Positions 1-9,070 of a stretch of DNA of 64,000 nt are shown here, one piece after another. The DNA is from Planococcus salinus (GTDB lineage Bacteria > Bacillota > Bacilli > Bacillales_A > Planococcaceae): NCBI RefSeq assembly GCF_003719725.1, contig NZ_RIAX01000001.1, forward strand, positions 124,001 to 188,000, written 5' to 3'. Numbering within the stretch: the first letter of the stretch is position 1; each line of letters opens with the position of its first letter. Both the position numbers and the translations under genes were made by a program. A model generated the notes under the pieces. That model saw only the letters and a program-made list of their open reading frames with translations. It did no database searches and was not told the DNA's origin.

Positions 1-895
1 CGGTATTGGCAAAATGCGCTTTCGACAACGTCTTCAAATAATCTTCTCCGTGTTTCAGAATGATCTTCGCGGCCGCTTCGTCGACGATTTTTCCCGCCCC
101 TTTTGGCAGTGTGATGCCGGTCTCCGCGCTCATGAGGTCCATTTCCTCCAGGAAAGCGACGCGGGCGATGATGGACGCACAGGCAACGGAAACGTGGATT
201 CCTTCGGCTTTGGTGGAAAACAGGACGTTCTCGCGGATGATTTCTTTTTCACCTTTGATGTGGTTGTAATAAATGCCGCGCTCAGCAAATTGGTCAATCA
301 GGATGGCATCCGGTTTTTCAGGGGCCATCTTCCGCAGGACATGTTTGATGGCCTGGTTGTGAAGCATGGCTTTCATCTTTCCCTGTGACCAGCCGTGGCT
401 TTGGACGGCGTTGTATTTGGCGTTTTTCAACGTCAATACACTGTGGACAAATGCCTCTTTCAAGTCGGGCGCGATTTTTCTCATCGCGTCATCCGACAGC
501 AATTTGGAATCCTTGGCTCCCAGTTCGTGTGCCAGTGCCACTTTGTCGGCTGGCACATAACAGGCGGCGACGGTGATTGGGCCAAAAAAGTCCCCGGTGC
601 CGGTTTCATCCGAACCGATGACAGACAGTTTGGCGAAATCAGGGGGCAGCACATCGCCTTTTGTTGAAACCGCTTTTGTGATGGGGCCGGAAACATCTCC
701 CCATTTCAACGCTTCCCGTTCGGCTCCCGCTCCCTGGAACATCACTTTTTTCGAGTTATAGACAGTGATTACCGTGTCGGGCAGTTTGGCTGTAAAGCGA
801 ATATAGGGTGCTTTTGCCGGTATTTGGTTGTTGCTGTAGTGTTTGATGATTTGAAGCAGACTTTCTTCCGGCAGTTTTAATACGGTATTGGACAT
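1..895 (-). CDS. rnhC: Ribonuclease HIII, 3' end cut by the window edge
   Basis: Endonuclease that cuts the RNA strand of RNA-DNA hybrids. Read on the minus strand from ATG at 895 (MSNTVLKLPEES), behind a good AAAGGGGA ribosome site. About 298 codons are visible and the family is about 310 long, so only the last residues are missing. The first 85 or so residues form the TBP-like substrate-binding domain typical of type HIII. The catalytic motif GSDETGTGDFFGP follows, with the metal-binding Asp96 and Glu97. Further on are IDQFAERG and the ACASIIARVAF helix. It is divergent from zapA, as in Bacillus subtilis. The family assignment is firm. Confidence 0.95.
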   Translation of the reverse strand, partial: MSNTVLKLPEESLLQIIKHYSNNQIPAKAPYIRFTAKLPDTVITVYNSKKVMFQGAGAEREALKWGDVSGPITKAVSTKGDVLPPDFAKLSVIGSDETGTGDFFGPITVAACYVPADKVALAHELGAKDSKLLSDDAMRKIAPDLKEAFVHSVLTLKNAKYNAVQSHGWSQGKMKAMLHNQAIKHVLRKMAPEKPDAILIDQFAERGIYYNHIKGEKEIIRENVLFSTKAEGIHVSVACASIIARVAFLEEMDLMSAETGITLPKGAGKIVDEAAAKIILKHGEDYLKTLSKAHFANT

Positions 896-929
896 AAAGT
901 AGTCCCCTTTCTTATGATTCACATTCAGC

Positions 930-957
930 TTGAATTCATGTTATGATTATGTATAGT
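930..957 (+). promoter_or_regulatory. Likely sigma-A promoter for zapA-cvpA
   Basis: TTGAAT (930-935) and TATAGT (952-957) are separated by 16 bp in the intergenic region between rnhC and zapA. The zapA start follows 21 bp downstream. This is a match to consensus only. Confidence 0.5.
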
Positions 958-978
958 ACAAAAAGGAGGGATGGAGCA

Positions 979-1239
979 TTGGCAGACCAGCAAAAAAATC
1001 GCGCTTCAGTTGAAATATACGGACATACGTATAAAATAGTAGGTCCTGAGTCACCCGGCCATATGCGGTTAGTGGCGTCGATGGTGGATGATAAGATGCG
1101 TGAGATTTATGCAGTGAATCCATCTCTCGATAGTTCAAAACTCGCCGTTTTGACTGCGGTGAATGCAGTACATGACTATCTTAAACTGAAAGACCAGGTA
1201 GAACAATTAGAAAATGAATTGAAAAAACTGAAGGGTTGA
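979..1239 (+). CDS. zapA: Cell division protein ZapA
   Basis: Small FtsZ-associated protein that bundles and stabilises the Z-ring. I chose the TTG at 979 because an AAAGGAGGG ribosome site lies 8 bases upstream; an ATG in the same frame at 943 has none. The resulting 86-residue protein (85 in B. subtilis) has the family's N-terminal segment [14 protein letters not shown], then a helical middle, and ends in a coiled coil ([19 protein letters not shown]). Its stop overlaps the start region of cvpA, so the two are probably translationally coupled. Confidence 0.93.
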   Translation: MADQQKNRASVEIYGHTYKIVGPESPGHMRLVASMVDDKMREIYAVNPSLDSSKLAVLTAVNAVHDYLKLKDQVEQLENELKKLKG

Positions 1240-1244
1240 CGTAC

Positions 1245-1784
1245 ATGTTAGATATCGTATTATTATTGTTGCTGCTGGCGGGCATCATCGCCGGGTTCAG
1301 GAGAGGCCTTATTCTCCAATTGCTTCACATGGTCGGGTTTATCATCGCCTTTATCGTGGCGTATCTTTATTATAAGCCCTTATCGGAGTATTTTGTTCTG
1401 TGGATTCCTTATCCGGTGGTCGGTGAAGATTCGCGTTTTACCATCGCTATTGAACAATTGAATTTGGAACAGACTTTTTATCAGTTATTGGCTTTTGCAC
1501 TCATTTTCTTCGTCGTGAAATTCGGCTTGCAATTGATTGCATCCATGTTTGATTTCCTGAAATACTTGCCGATCCTCGGGTTCCTCAGCAAATTGCTCGG
1601 AGCTGTATTGGGATTGATCGAAGCATACATACTATTATTCATTGTCATTTACGTGGCAGCGCTGCTTCCATTGGATGTGGTGCAAAACCAGCTCGAGAAT
1701 TCAGGTATCGCACAGGCGATGCTGGAGCACACTCCTTATTTCTCAGAGAAAGTAAAAGAATGGTGGTATATTTATAACGGATAA
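1245..1784 (+). CDS. CvpA family membrane protein (YshB-like)
   Basis: Protein of 179 residues with four hydrophobic segments, beginning MLDIVLLLLLLAGIIAGFRRG, the standard start of the CvpA (colicin V production) family; the exact role in Bacillales is unknown. A TTG at 1236 is also in frame, but ATG 1245 fits the family start and the AAGGG at 1231-1235. It sits directly after zapA and before polX, the usual Bacillales order, and is closed by a strong terminator. Confidence 0.9.
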   Translation: MLDIVLLLLLLAGIIAGFRRGLILQLLHMVGFIIAFIVAYLYYKPLSEYFVLWIPYPVVGEDSRFTIAIEQLNLEQTFYQLLAFALIFFVVKFGLQLIASMFDFLKYLPILGFLSKLLGAVLGLIEAYILLFIVIYVAALLPLDVVQNQLENSGIAQAMLEHTPYFSEKVKEWWYIYNG

Positions 1785-1785
1785 G

Positions 1786-1815
1786 AACTTCTCTCATCCT
1801 GAGAGAAGTTTTTTT
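1786..1815 (+). terminator. Rho-independent terminator after cvpA
   Basis: A perfect 10-bp stem (AACTTCTCTC with GAGAGAAGTT), 5-base loop and T run end the zapA-cvpA unit. polX therefore needs its own promoter or read-through. Confidence 0.9.
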
Positions 1816-1841
1816 AAAGTGGACGAACAGGAGGATTCCGG

Positions 1842-3545
1842 ATGAATAAAAAAGTGATCATCAGAACACTTGAGAAGATTGCGTTGTACATGGAACTGAA
1901 AGGCGACAATCCGTTCAAAGTATCAGCTTTTCGGAAAGCCGCACAAGCGCTGGAGCTTGATCCGCGCAGTTTGGATGAATTGGAAGACGTCACAAAGCTG
2001 AAAGGCATCGGCAAAGGAACGGGCGATGTCATTGTGGAACTGATGGAAACGGGAAAATCCTCGGTTTTGGAGGAGTTGCAGGCAGCCGTGCCGAAAGGCC
2101 TTGTCCCGCTCATGAAACTGCAAGGGATGGGCGGCAAGAAAATCGCCAAACTGTACAAAGAACTGGGCATCGATTCTGCAGAAGCGCTGAAACAGGCATG
2201 CATCGACCATGAAATTCAAAAGCTTCCGGGATTCGGACCTAAATCAGAAGAAAAGATCCTGAAGGAATTAATGGAATTCGAATCAAAACCGGGAAGGCTC
2301 CCTATCTGGAAAACGGAAGAAACCGTGGCATTCGTCGAAGACGTGCTTCAAAATATACAGGAAGTCAGCGAGTTTTCAGTGGCAGGCAGCTACCGGCGGG
2401 TGAAAGAAACCAGCAAAGACCTGGATTTCATCGTGGCCACCAGTGAACCTGCCGCAGTTAAAGAGCAGCTATTGGCGGCTTTACCGGTACAGGAGACTAT
2501 CGCTTCCGGCGACACCAAAGTGTCCGTGACTGTCGAACTCCAGGAATTGGTTGACGTCGATTTCCGGCTCGTGGCTCCGGAGGAATTTGTAACCGCTTTG
2601 CACCATTTTACGGGTTCGAAAGACCACAACGTGAAAATGCGTCAGTTGGCGAAGTCGCAGAACAAAAAAATCAGTGAATACGGTGTTGAACAGGAAGACG
2701 GGACAATCAAAACCTTTGCATCCGAAACCGACTTTTACGCCCACTTCGGATTGCCGTTCATTCCGCCGACTGTGCGCGAAGACGGCCGGGAATTTGACCG
2801 TTTGGATGACTTGCCGAAGCTGATCGAACTGCAGGACATCAAAGGGGATCTTCATATGCATACGACAGCGTCTGACGGTGCCAACTCACTCAAGGAAATG
2901 ATCGAAGCCTGCAGGGCGAAATCGTATGATTACATGGTCATCACAGATCACTCCCAGTATTTGAAAGTGGCAAATGGCTTGACTCCGGAGCGGCTGTTGG
3001 AGCAGAATGCAAAAATACGCCAGTTAAATGAAGAATATACCGATCTCGAAATTCTTTCCGGAACGGAAATGGATATCCTGCCGGATGCCACCCTCGATTT
3101 CGACGATGAGGTTTTAAAGCAATTGGATTTTGTTATCGCCAGCATCCACTCCAGCTTTCAGCAGCCCCGTGAGCAGATTATGGAACGGCTGCTGACGGCG
3201 ATGAAGAACCCGTATGTTCATATGATTGCCCATCCAACAGGGCGCATTGTCGGCCAGCGCAATGGCTACGACCCGGATGTCGAACAATTGCTCGACTGGG
3301 CGAAACAATACGGAAAAATCGTGGAGCTGAATGCCAGCCCGTACCGTTTGGATTTGGCTGTGGAATTTTTGGAGATGGCACAGGAAAAAGGTGTGCCGGT
3401 CGCCATCAATACGGATGCTCATGCCATAGACGGATTGGGAGTCATGGCGACAGGTGTCCACCATGCTCAAAAAGCCTGGCTGAAAAAAGATACAGTTGTC
3501 AACACGTGGCCGCTGTCTAAACTGAAAGATTACCTGAAACGATAG
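1842..3545 (+). CDS. polX: DNA polymerase/3'-5' exonuclease PolX
   Basis: Family X DNA polymerase for base-excision and gap-filling repair, 567 residues (570 in B. subtilis). The N-terminal half holds the 8-kDa domain and helix-hairpin-helix motifs (LKGIGKGTGDVI, LPGFGPKSEEKI), then the polymerase core with VAGSYRRVKETSKDLDFIV, which includes catalytic acidic residues. From about residue 335 a PHP phosphoesterase domain starts with GDLHMHTTASDG and runs through HSSFQQPREQ and IAHPTGRIVGQR to NTDAHA. It supplies the 3'-5' exonuclease. The start is ATG 1842 after CAGGAGGA. mutS2 follows 11 bases later. Confidence 0.95.
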   Translation: MNKKVIIRTLEKIALYMELKGDNPFKVSAFRKAAQALELDPRSLDELEDVTKLKGIGKGTGDVIVELMETGKSSVLEELQAAVPKGLVPLMKLQGMGGKKIAKLYKELGIDSAEALKQACIDHEIQKLPGFGPKSEEKILKELMEFESKPGRLPIWKTEETVAFVEDVLQNIQEVSEFSVAGSYRRVKETSKDLDFIVATSEPAAVKEQLLAALPVQETIASGDTKVSVTVELQELVDVDFRLVAPEEFVTALHHFTGSKDHNVKMRQLAKSQNKKISEYGVEQEDGTIKTFASETDFYAHFGLPFIPPTVREDGREFDRLDDLPKLIELQDIKGDLHMHTTASDGANSLKEMIEACRAKSYDYMVITDHSQYLKVANGLTPERLLEQNAKIRQLNEEYTDLEILSGTEMDILPDATLDFDDEVLKQLDFVIASIHSSFQQPREQIMERLLTAMKNPYVHMIAHPTGRIVGQRNGYDPDVEQLLDWAKQYGKIVELNASPYRLDLAVEFLEMAQEKGVPVAINTDAHAIDGLGVMATGVHHAQKAWLKKDTVVNTWPLSKLKDYLKR

Positions 3546-3556
3546 GAGGTGTCTGA

Positions 3557-5917
3557 ATGATCGCTGAACGCGCATTAAAGACGCTGGAATTTTATAAAAT
3601 CCGTGAAGAAGTGGCACGATATTGCACATCTTCACTGGGCAAAGCCCATGTCGACGGATTACTGCCTTCTTCGGACATCGAAGAAGTGAATATATTGCTG
3701 GATCAAATGGATGAAGGCGCCCATGTTCTGCGGGTCAAAAACAATGTGCCGATGGGTGGTATTTTTGATATCCGGGTACATGCCAGACGTGCTCAAATCG
3801 GGGGATCTCTGAGCCCGGTGGAACTGATGGAAGTATCGTCCACGATTCGGGCATCCCGGATTTTGCGCCAGTTTTTTGAAGGGATCGAGGAAGAAGGAGA
3901 CATCCAAATCCCTCATTTTCTGGAGAAAAAAGAGTCAATGCCCATACTGACATCGCTCGAACGTGACATTAATATGTGTATTGACGACAACGGGGGTGTG
4001 CTCGACAGTGCAAGTCCGGCACTGCGCACCATCCGCCAGCAGCTTCGCACCCAGGAAGGCCGTGTGCGTGAACGCCTGGAAAGCCTGGTGCGCGGAAGAA
4101 ACGCTGCCAAGATGCTGTCGGATGCCATTGTCACGATCCGGAACGATCGATACGTGATTCCGGTCAAGCAGGAATACCGCAGCCATTACGGCGGCATCAT
4201 CCATGACCAATCCTCTTCCGGACAGACCTTGTTCATCGAACCGGATGCGGTCGTTCAGGCCAACAACGAAGTCCGCCGTTTGAAAATGAAGGAAAAAGAA
4301 GAAATTGATCGGATTCTGCAACTGCTTTCTGCACAAGTGCAGGAAGTCGCACATGACTTGTTTTTATTGGTGGAAGTGCTGGGGGAAATTGACTTGATCC
4401 TGGCAAAAGCGAAATACGGCGTTGCCCATAAATGTACGAAACCGGAAATGAATCCGGATGGCTACATCAATTTGAGGAAAGCGCGACACCCACTGATTCC
4501 GATGGATGAAGTGGTGGCGAATGATATCGAGTTTGGTTCGGAAATCACGGCAGTGGTCATTACCGGTCCGAATACAGGCGGGAAGACGGTCACATTGAAG
4601 ACTGTCGGCTTATGTACATTGATGGCACAGGCCGGCTTGCCGGTACCGGCACTTGATGGTTCCGAGCTCGCTGTATTTGATCAGGTATTTGCCGATATCG
4701 GTGACGAGCAGTCGATCGAGCAAAGCTTGAGTACTTTTTCATCCCATATGGTTAATATCGTGGACATCCTGACGAAGTTTGATGAAAACTCACTGGTCAT
4801 TTTTGACGAACTGGGCGCCGGGACGGATCCTCAGGAAGGGGCGGCACTGGCGATTTCATTGCTTGATGAAGTGCATGGCAGAGGTGCCCGCGTCATGGCG
4901 ACGACGCATTATCCGGAGTTGAAAGCATATGGTTTCAATCGGCCAGGCGTGGCCAACGCCAGTGTCGAATTTAACGTAGAGACATTAAGTCCGACTTACC
5001 GTCTGCTGATTGGTGTACCGGGACGAAGCAATGCATTCGAGATTTCCAAGCGTCTCGGTTTGCCTGAGCACATCATCAAACACGCTCAAAGTTTCACGGG
5101 CACCGACAGCCGTCAAGTCGATTCGATGATTGCATCACTCGAAAAGAGCCGCCGGGATTCCGAACGGGATGCCGAAAAGTCTGAGCAGCTTCTGGAAGAA
5201 GCAGAACAACTGAAACGGCAGTTGGCGGAGCAATTAAAGCAATATGAAAACAACAAAGAACAAATGGAAGAAAAAGCGAAAGAGAAAGCGCGGAAAATCA
5301 TTGAGCAGGCAAGAGCGGAAGCGGAAAGCATCATTTCCGAGCTGCGGAAAATGCAGCTGAACCAATCATCTTCCGTGAAAGAGCATCAATTGATCGATGC
5401 CAAAAAGCGGCTGGACGATGCGATGCCTCAAAACCGCGTGTTGAAAAAAGCGAAAAAGGCACAGCAGGAGGCACCGCTAAAGCCGAATGACGAAGTGAAA
5501 GTCATTTCATTCGGCCAGAAAGGGACGCTTGTGGAAAAAGTCTCGGATACAGAATGGATTGTCCAGATCGGCATTTTGAAAATGAAACTGCCGGAATCGG
5601 ATTTGTCGTATACCAAGCCCGAAAAACAAAAAGATCCTGTGGCGATGGCGACTCTCAAAAACCGGGACAGTCACGTCAAGCTGGAGTTGGATTTGCGGGG
5701 AGAGCGATATGAAGATGCCATTGCCCGTGTTGAAAAATACATTGATGATGCGTTATTATCGAACTACCATCAAGTATCGATTATTCACGGAAAAGGTACT
5801 GGCGCGTTAAGACAAGGGGTGCAGCAATACCTGAAAAAGCATCCGCGGGTAAAGAGCTATCGTTTCGGTGAAGCGGGAGAAGGCGGCTCTGGCGTCACAG
5901 TTGCTGAATTAAAGTGA
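3557..5917 (+). CDS. mutS2: Endonuclease MutS2 (ribosome-rescue and anti-recombination ATPase)
   Basis: MutS-family ATPase of 786 residues without mismatch-recognition domains. The Walker A is GPNTGGKT (about residue 337) with [14 protein letters not shown] as Walker B/signature. A long charged coiled coil (residues about 515-615) leads to a C-terminal Smr nuclease domain ([11 protein letters not shown] ... [14 protein letters not shown]). The family suppresses homologous recombination and in B. subtilis splits collided ribosomes. The ribosome site is TAGGAGGTG, and the gene is probably co-transcribed with polX. Confidence 0.95.
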   Translation: MIAERALKTLEFYKIREEVARYCTSSLGKAHVDGLLPSSDIEEVNILLDQMDEGAHVLRVKNNVPMGGIFDIRVHARRAQIGGSLSPVELMEVSSTIRASRILRQFFEGIEEEGDIQIPHFLEKKESMPILTSLERDINMCIDDNGGVLDSASPALRTIRQQLRTQEGRVRERLESLVRGRNAAKMLSDAIVTIRNDRYVIPVKQEYRSHYGGIIHDQSSSGQTLFIEPDAVVQANNEVRRLKMKEKEEIDRILQLLSAQVQEVAHDLFLLVEVLGEIDLILAKAKYGVAHKCTKPEMNPDGYINLRKARHPLIPMDEVVANDIEFGSEITAVVITGPNTGGKTVTLKTVGLCTLMAQAGLPVPALDGSELAVFDQVFADIGDEQSIEQSLSTFSSHMVNIVDILTKFDENSLVIFDELGAGTDPQEGAALAISLLDEVHGRGARVMATTHYPELKAYGFNRPGVANASVEFNVETLSPTYRLLIGVPGRSNAFEISKRLGLPEHIIKHAQSFTGTDSRQVDSMIASLEKSRRDSERDAEKSEQLLEEAEQLKRQLAEQLKQYENNKEQMEEKAKEKARKIIEQARAEAESIISELRKMQLNQSSSVKEHQLIDAKKRLDDAMPQNRVLKKAKKAQQEAPLKPNDEVKVISFGQKGTLVEKVSDTEWIVQIGILKMKLPESDLSYTKPEKQKDPVAMATLKNRDSHVKLELDLRGERYEDAIARVEKYIDDALLSNYHQVSIIHGKGTGALRQGVQQYLKKHPRVKSYRFGEAGEGGSGVTVAELK

Positions 5918-5940
5918 TTTTCTGAAAAGGAGAATAAAAC

Positions 5941-6354
5941 ATGTCAGAAACTGGATTTTGGACACATCCGCTTGTCGAAACAGCAGGCTATTTCAGTGTT
6001 GTGGTATTATGCTTGATCGTTTCGATGGTCATTTTTGAGATCGTCACGAAATACAAGAACTGGGAAGAGATCAAGAAAGGGAATATGGCAGTCGCTATGG
6101 CGACGGGCGGTAAGATTTTTGGTGTCACAAATATATTCCGCTTTTCCATTGAGCAGCATAACACCTTGCCGGAAATGCTTGGGTGGGGCCTTTATGGTTT
6201 CACTTTGCTGATCTTTGCCTATGTCCTGTTTGAATTTTTGACACCGAAATTTAAAGTTGACCAGGAAATCGAAAACGACAATCGTTCTGTCGGATTTATT
6301 TCCTTGACGATTTCCGTCGGTTTATCATTCGTGATCGGGGCAAGTATTTCATAG
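5941..6354 (+). CDS. DUF350 membrane protein (YshE-like)
   Basis: Integral membrane protein of 137 residues with four hydrophobic segments (about 15-35, 45-65, 78-98, 113-135), matching the DUF350 pattern (GNMAVAMATGGKIFGV). B. subtilis has yshE at the same place after mutS2. The function is unknown. The start ATG follows AAGGAG. A 26-codon membrane ORF follows 12 bases downstream. Confidence 0.8.
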   Translation: MSETGFWTHPLVETAGYFSVVVLCLIVSMVIFEIVTKYKNWEEIKKGNMAVAMATGGKIFGVTNIFRFSIEQHNTLPEMLGWGLYGFTLLIFAYVLFEFLTPKFKVDQEIENDNRSVGFISLTISVGLSFVIGASIS

Positions 6355-6366
6355 GAGCTGTTAAAG

Positions 6367-6447
6367 ATGGAAACTTTGGCAAAAGTATTGATCGTATGCT
6401 GCATACTGTTTTTGTTAGTGGGAATCATTTATCTGGTAATTGCCTGA
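6367..6447 (+). CDS. Possible 26-residue single-pass membrane peptide
   Basis: ATG at 6367 has GGAG at 6354-6357 with 9-base spacing and opens a 26-codon frame, METLAKVLIVCCILFLLVGI then IYLVIA. Almost the whole peptide is one hydrophobic helix. It sits between the DUF350 gene and the terminator, so it would be on the same mRNA. I do not recognise a family. Supported only by the ribosome site, length-perfect helix and position. Confidence 0.5.
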   Translation: METLAKVLIVCCILFLLVGIIYLVIA

Positions 6448-6454
6448 ACAAAAG

Positions 6455-6486
6455 GCGGTCAGTCGAGCAGACTGGCCGTTTTTTTT
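6455..6486 (+). terminator. Terminator after the DUF350 unit
   Basis: CGGTCAGTC pairs with GACTGGCCG (one G-T pair) around a GAGCA loop, followed by eight T. It separates this unit from the fatty-acid operon. Confidence 0.85.
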
Positions 6487-6539
6487 ATAAACTGAAGAGA
6501 AACTTGCAGCTTTCTTTCATTTCTTTCGGGTCATGTCTC

Positions 6540-6560
6540 GAAGCTGTTTTGCGGAGTATC
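6540..6560 (+). repeat. Solo end of the family-1 intergenic repeat
   Basis: The segment AAGCTGTTTTGCGGAGTATC differs by one base from the right end of the full copy at 59641-59764 and contains the same GGA. No second end is visible nearby, so this is a remnant or a solo end. The rest of 6487-6600 shows no other feature except a short palindrome, AACTTTA/TAAAGTT (6583-6602), next to the promoter. Confidence 0.55.
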
Positions 6561-6601
6561 AACAGTAGGGGGAAACAAGCTCAACTTTAGAAAAATAAAG
6601 T

Positions 6602-6630
6602 TTGTAAGCGTTATCAGAATTCTTTATAAT
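6602..6630 (+). promoter_or_regulatory. lcfA operon promoter with overlapping CcpA (cre) site
   Basis: TTGTAA (6602-6607), a 17-bp spacer and TATAAT (6625-6630) form a strong sigma-A promoter. TGTAAGCGTTATCA (6603-6616) is a full match to the cre consensus and covers the -35, so CcpA should block this promoter on preferred sugars. This agrees with known CcpA control of the B. subtilis lcfA operon. I see no FadR box here. Confidence 0.8.
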
Positions 6631-6682
6631 AAGATATAGGAATATTCACACGATTTACTAGCAGAAAAAGGAGGAAAAAAGA

Positions 6683-8374
6683 ATGACGGAAAAACCTTGG
6701 CTCTCCCATTACCCGCCAGAAGTTCCTCACACGCTTGACTATCCCAACATGCCGGTGCAAGAGTATTTGACCCACGCCTACGAACAGTATCCTGAAAAAG
6801 TGGCGATTCATTTCATGGGAAAAGACATTTCCTATAAGGAACTGTATGAATCATCATTGAAATTCGCGAATTATCTTCAGGCACTGGGAATCAGAAAAGG
6901 GGACAGAGTATCGATCATGCTGCCCAACTGCCCGCAGGCTGTCATCAGTTTTTACGGTGTTCTTTACGCAGGTGGCATTGTCGTAATGACAAATCCGCTA
7001 TACAAAGAAAGGGAGATCGCCTACCAAATGAATGATTCCGGCGCCAAAGCGATTGTCGCACTGGATATTCTTTTTCCACGCATCTCCAATATTGTGAAAG
7101 AGACAAAACTGGAGAATGTCATCATCACCGGGATCAAAGAATATTTGACGTTTCCGAAAAACATGGTGTATCCACTTATCCAGAAAAAGCAATATGGCAT
7201 GACAGTGAAAGTGGAACATCGTGGCATCAATCATCTGTTCTCTGAAATTATGAAAACGGCTTCTGCGAAAGTTGAAAAAACCGCATTCGATTTTGAAGAA
7301 GATTTGGCGCTGCTTCAATATACAGGAGGCACCACCGGTTCACCAAAAGGGGTTATGCTGACACACAAAAACCTCATATCAAATGCGACGATGTGTGATG
7401 CATGGCTGTACAAAACCAAAAAAGGCGAGGAAACGGTGTTGGGCATCATTCCACTGTTCCATGTGTATGGATTGACGACGGTACTGATCCTTTCCGTGAT
7501 GCAGGGAAATCGAATGGTGTTATTGCCGAAGTTTGATCCTGAAACAGCATTGAAGACCATCAATAAGCAAAAGCCAACTCTGTTCCCGGGTGCGCCGACA
7601 CTGTATATCGGCTTGATGAATCACCCGGATATCAAAAAATACGATCTGTCTTCCATCGAAGCATGCCTCAGCGGCTCAGCTCCGCTGCCGACGGATGTTC
7701 AGGAAAAATTTGAACGGATTACCGGCGGAAAACTGGTGGAAGGCTACGGGTTGACCGAAACTTCTCCGGTGACCCATTCTAATCTGGTGTGGGGAGAGCG
7801 TATAAAAGGATCGATCGGATTTCCTTATCCCGATACAGATTGCAAAGTTTTCCTTTCCGGGACAACTGAACCCGTACCCAACGGTGAAATAGGCGAAATA
7901 GCCATTAAAGGGCCACAGGTGATGAAAGGGTATTGGAACCGTCCTGAAGAAACAGAAGCCACGATAAAAGATGGCTGGCTCCTGACAGGGGATTTAGGCT
8001 ATATGGACGATGACGGCCATTTCTTTATCGTCGACCGGAAAAAAGATATGATTATTGCCGGAGGGTTCAATATTTACCCAAGAGAAATCGAAGAAGTGCT
8101 TTACGAACACGAAGCCGTACAGGAATGTGTAGTTGCCGGAATTCCCGATCCATACCGGGGTGAGACCGTAAAAGCTTACATCGTGCAAAAAGAAGGGTAT
8201 GATGTAACAGAAGAAGAATTCAATAAATACTGCAGACAGCACTTGGCGGCTTTTAAAGTGCCTCATGTCTATGAATTCCGCAAAGAATTGCCAAAAACGG
8301 CAGTCGGGAAAATTCTGCGTCGTTCTTTGATTGATGAGGAAGTTTCGAAGCAAAACGAAGCAGTCCCTTCCTGA
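6683..8374 (+). CDS. lcfA: Long-chain fatty-acid-CoA ligase
   Basis: Activates long-chain fatty acids to acyl-CoA with ATP, the entry step of beta-oxidation. The protein has 563 residues (about 560 in B. subtilis LcfA). The AMP-binding signature YTGGTTGSPKGVMLTH lies near residue 215. GYGLTETSP and the GDLGYMDDDGHFFIVDRKKDMI hinge follow, then the C-terminal lid ending in KTAVGKILRR. AAAAGGAGG precedes ATG 6683. It is first in an operon-like set with fadR, fadB, etfB and etfA. Confidence 0.95.
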   Translation: MTEKPWLSHYPPEVPHTLDYPNMPVQEYLTHAYEQYPEKVAIHFMGKDISYKELYESSLKFANYLQALGIRKGDRVSIMLPNCPQAVISFYGVLYAGGIVVMTNPLYKEREIAYQMNDSGAKAIVALDILFPRISNIVKETKLENVIITGIKEYLTFPKNMVYPLIQKKQYGMTVKVEHRGINHLFSEIMKTASAKVEKTAFDFEEDLALLQYTGGTTGSPKGVMLTHKNLISNATMCDAWLYKTKKGEETVLGIIPLFHVYGLTTVLILSVMQGNRMVLLPKFDPETALKTINKQKPTLFPGAPTLYIGLMNHPDIKKYDLSSIEACLSGSAPLPTDVQEKFERITGGKLVEGYGLTETSPVTHSNLVWGERIKGSIGFPYPDTDCKVFLSGTTEPVPNGEIGEIAIKGPQVMKGYWNRPEETEATIKDGWLLTGDLGYMDDDGHFFIVDRKKDMIIAGGFNIYPREIEEVLYEHEAVQECVVAGIPDPYRGETVKAYIVQKEGYDVTEEEFNKYCRQHLAAFKVPHVYEFRKELPKTAVGKILRRSLIDEEVSKQNEAVPS

Positions 8375-8378
8375 AAGC

Positions 8379-8407
8379 TTGACACTATAACGGTTACCCT
8401 ATAATAT
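8379..8407 (+). promoter_or_regulatory. Internal promoter for fadR
   Basis: TTGACA (8379-8384) lies five bases after the lcfA stop codon. Overlapping -10 candidates follow: TATAAT at 8400 (15-bp spacer) or TAATAT at 8402 (17 bp). The FadR box begins just downstream, which points to self-repression. Confidence 0.7.
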
Positions 8408-8414
8408 GAAAATA

Positions 8415-8432
8415 TGAATGAATCATCATTCA
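8415..8432 (+). promoter_or_regulatory. FadR operator
   Basis: TGAATGAATCATCATTCA is a near-perfect palindrome of TGAATGA and TCATTCA half-sites spaced by four bases. It matches the known B. subtilis FadR (YsiA) box. It lies between the -10 and the fadR start. Long-chain acyl-CoA would release the repressor. Confidence 0.88.
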
Positions 8433-8462
8433 TATTTTCATATTTTTTTGGGTGGTGAGGAT

Positions 8463-9047
8463 TTGGTTAAAAAGGATAAACCGAAATACAAACAGATTGT
8501 CGATGCGGCGGTGATTGTGATTGCCGAAAACGGCTATCATCAGGCTCAGGTTTCCAAAATTGCCCGTAAGGCCGGAGTGGCGGACGGCACTATTTATCTG
8601 TATTTCAAAAATAAAGAAGACATTCTCATTTCTGTATTTCGGGAAAAGATGGGGGTGTTTGTTGAAAACCTCGAGAAAATTCTTTCGCAGAAGGTGACGG
8701 CATCTGAAAAATTGCGATTGATGATTGAAAATCATTTTGATCTGTTGGCCGGTGATTTGAAACTTTCCATCGTCACCCAACTGGAACTCAGACAATCCAA
8801 TTATGAGATTCGGATGCGCATAAATGATGTCTTAAAAGAATACCTGGTTTTATTGGATAAAATCCTGATTACCGGCATGGAAGACAACGAATTTGACCGT
8901 AATATGGATATTCGTTTAGCAAGACAGATGGTTTTTGGTACAATAGATGAGACCATCACTACTTGGGTCATGAATGATCATAAATATGATCTTGTCAGTC
9001 TGGCGCCCAAAGTCCATCATCTGTTGATGAAGGGAATGCGCGCTTAG
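8463..9047 (+). CDS. fadR: TetR-family fatty acid metabolism regulator FadR
   Basis: Repressor of beta-oxidation genes, 194 residues from TTG 8463, the same length as B. subtilis FadR. An ATG at 8418 in frame lies inside the operator and has no ribosome site. The TTG has GGTGGTGAGG upstream and gives the expected start [16 protein letters not shown]. The TetR helix-turn-helix is residues about 25-55 ([26 protein letters not shown]). The C-terminal part is the acyl-CoA-binding domain. fadB follows after 23 bases. Confidence 0.93.
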   Translation: MVKKDKPKYKQIVDAAVIVIAENGYHQAQVSKIARKAGVADGTIYLYFKNKEDILISVFREKMGVFVENLEKILSQKVTASEKLRLMIENHFDLLAGDLKLSIVTQLELRQSNYEIRMRINDVLKEYLVLLDKILITGMEDNEFDRNMDIRLARQMVFGTIDETITTWVMNDHKYDLVSLAPKVHHLLMKGMRA

Positions 9048-9070
9048 AAGGTAAGAAAGGAGGATACAGC

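Noticed and set aside
6583-6602. AACTTTA/TAAAGTT palindrome as a FadR box for lcfA
   Set aside because: It does not match TGAATGA/TCATTCA half-sites.
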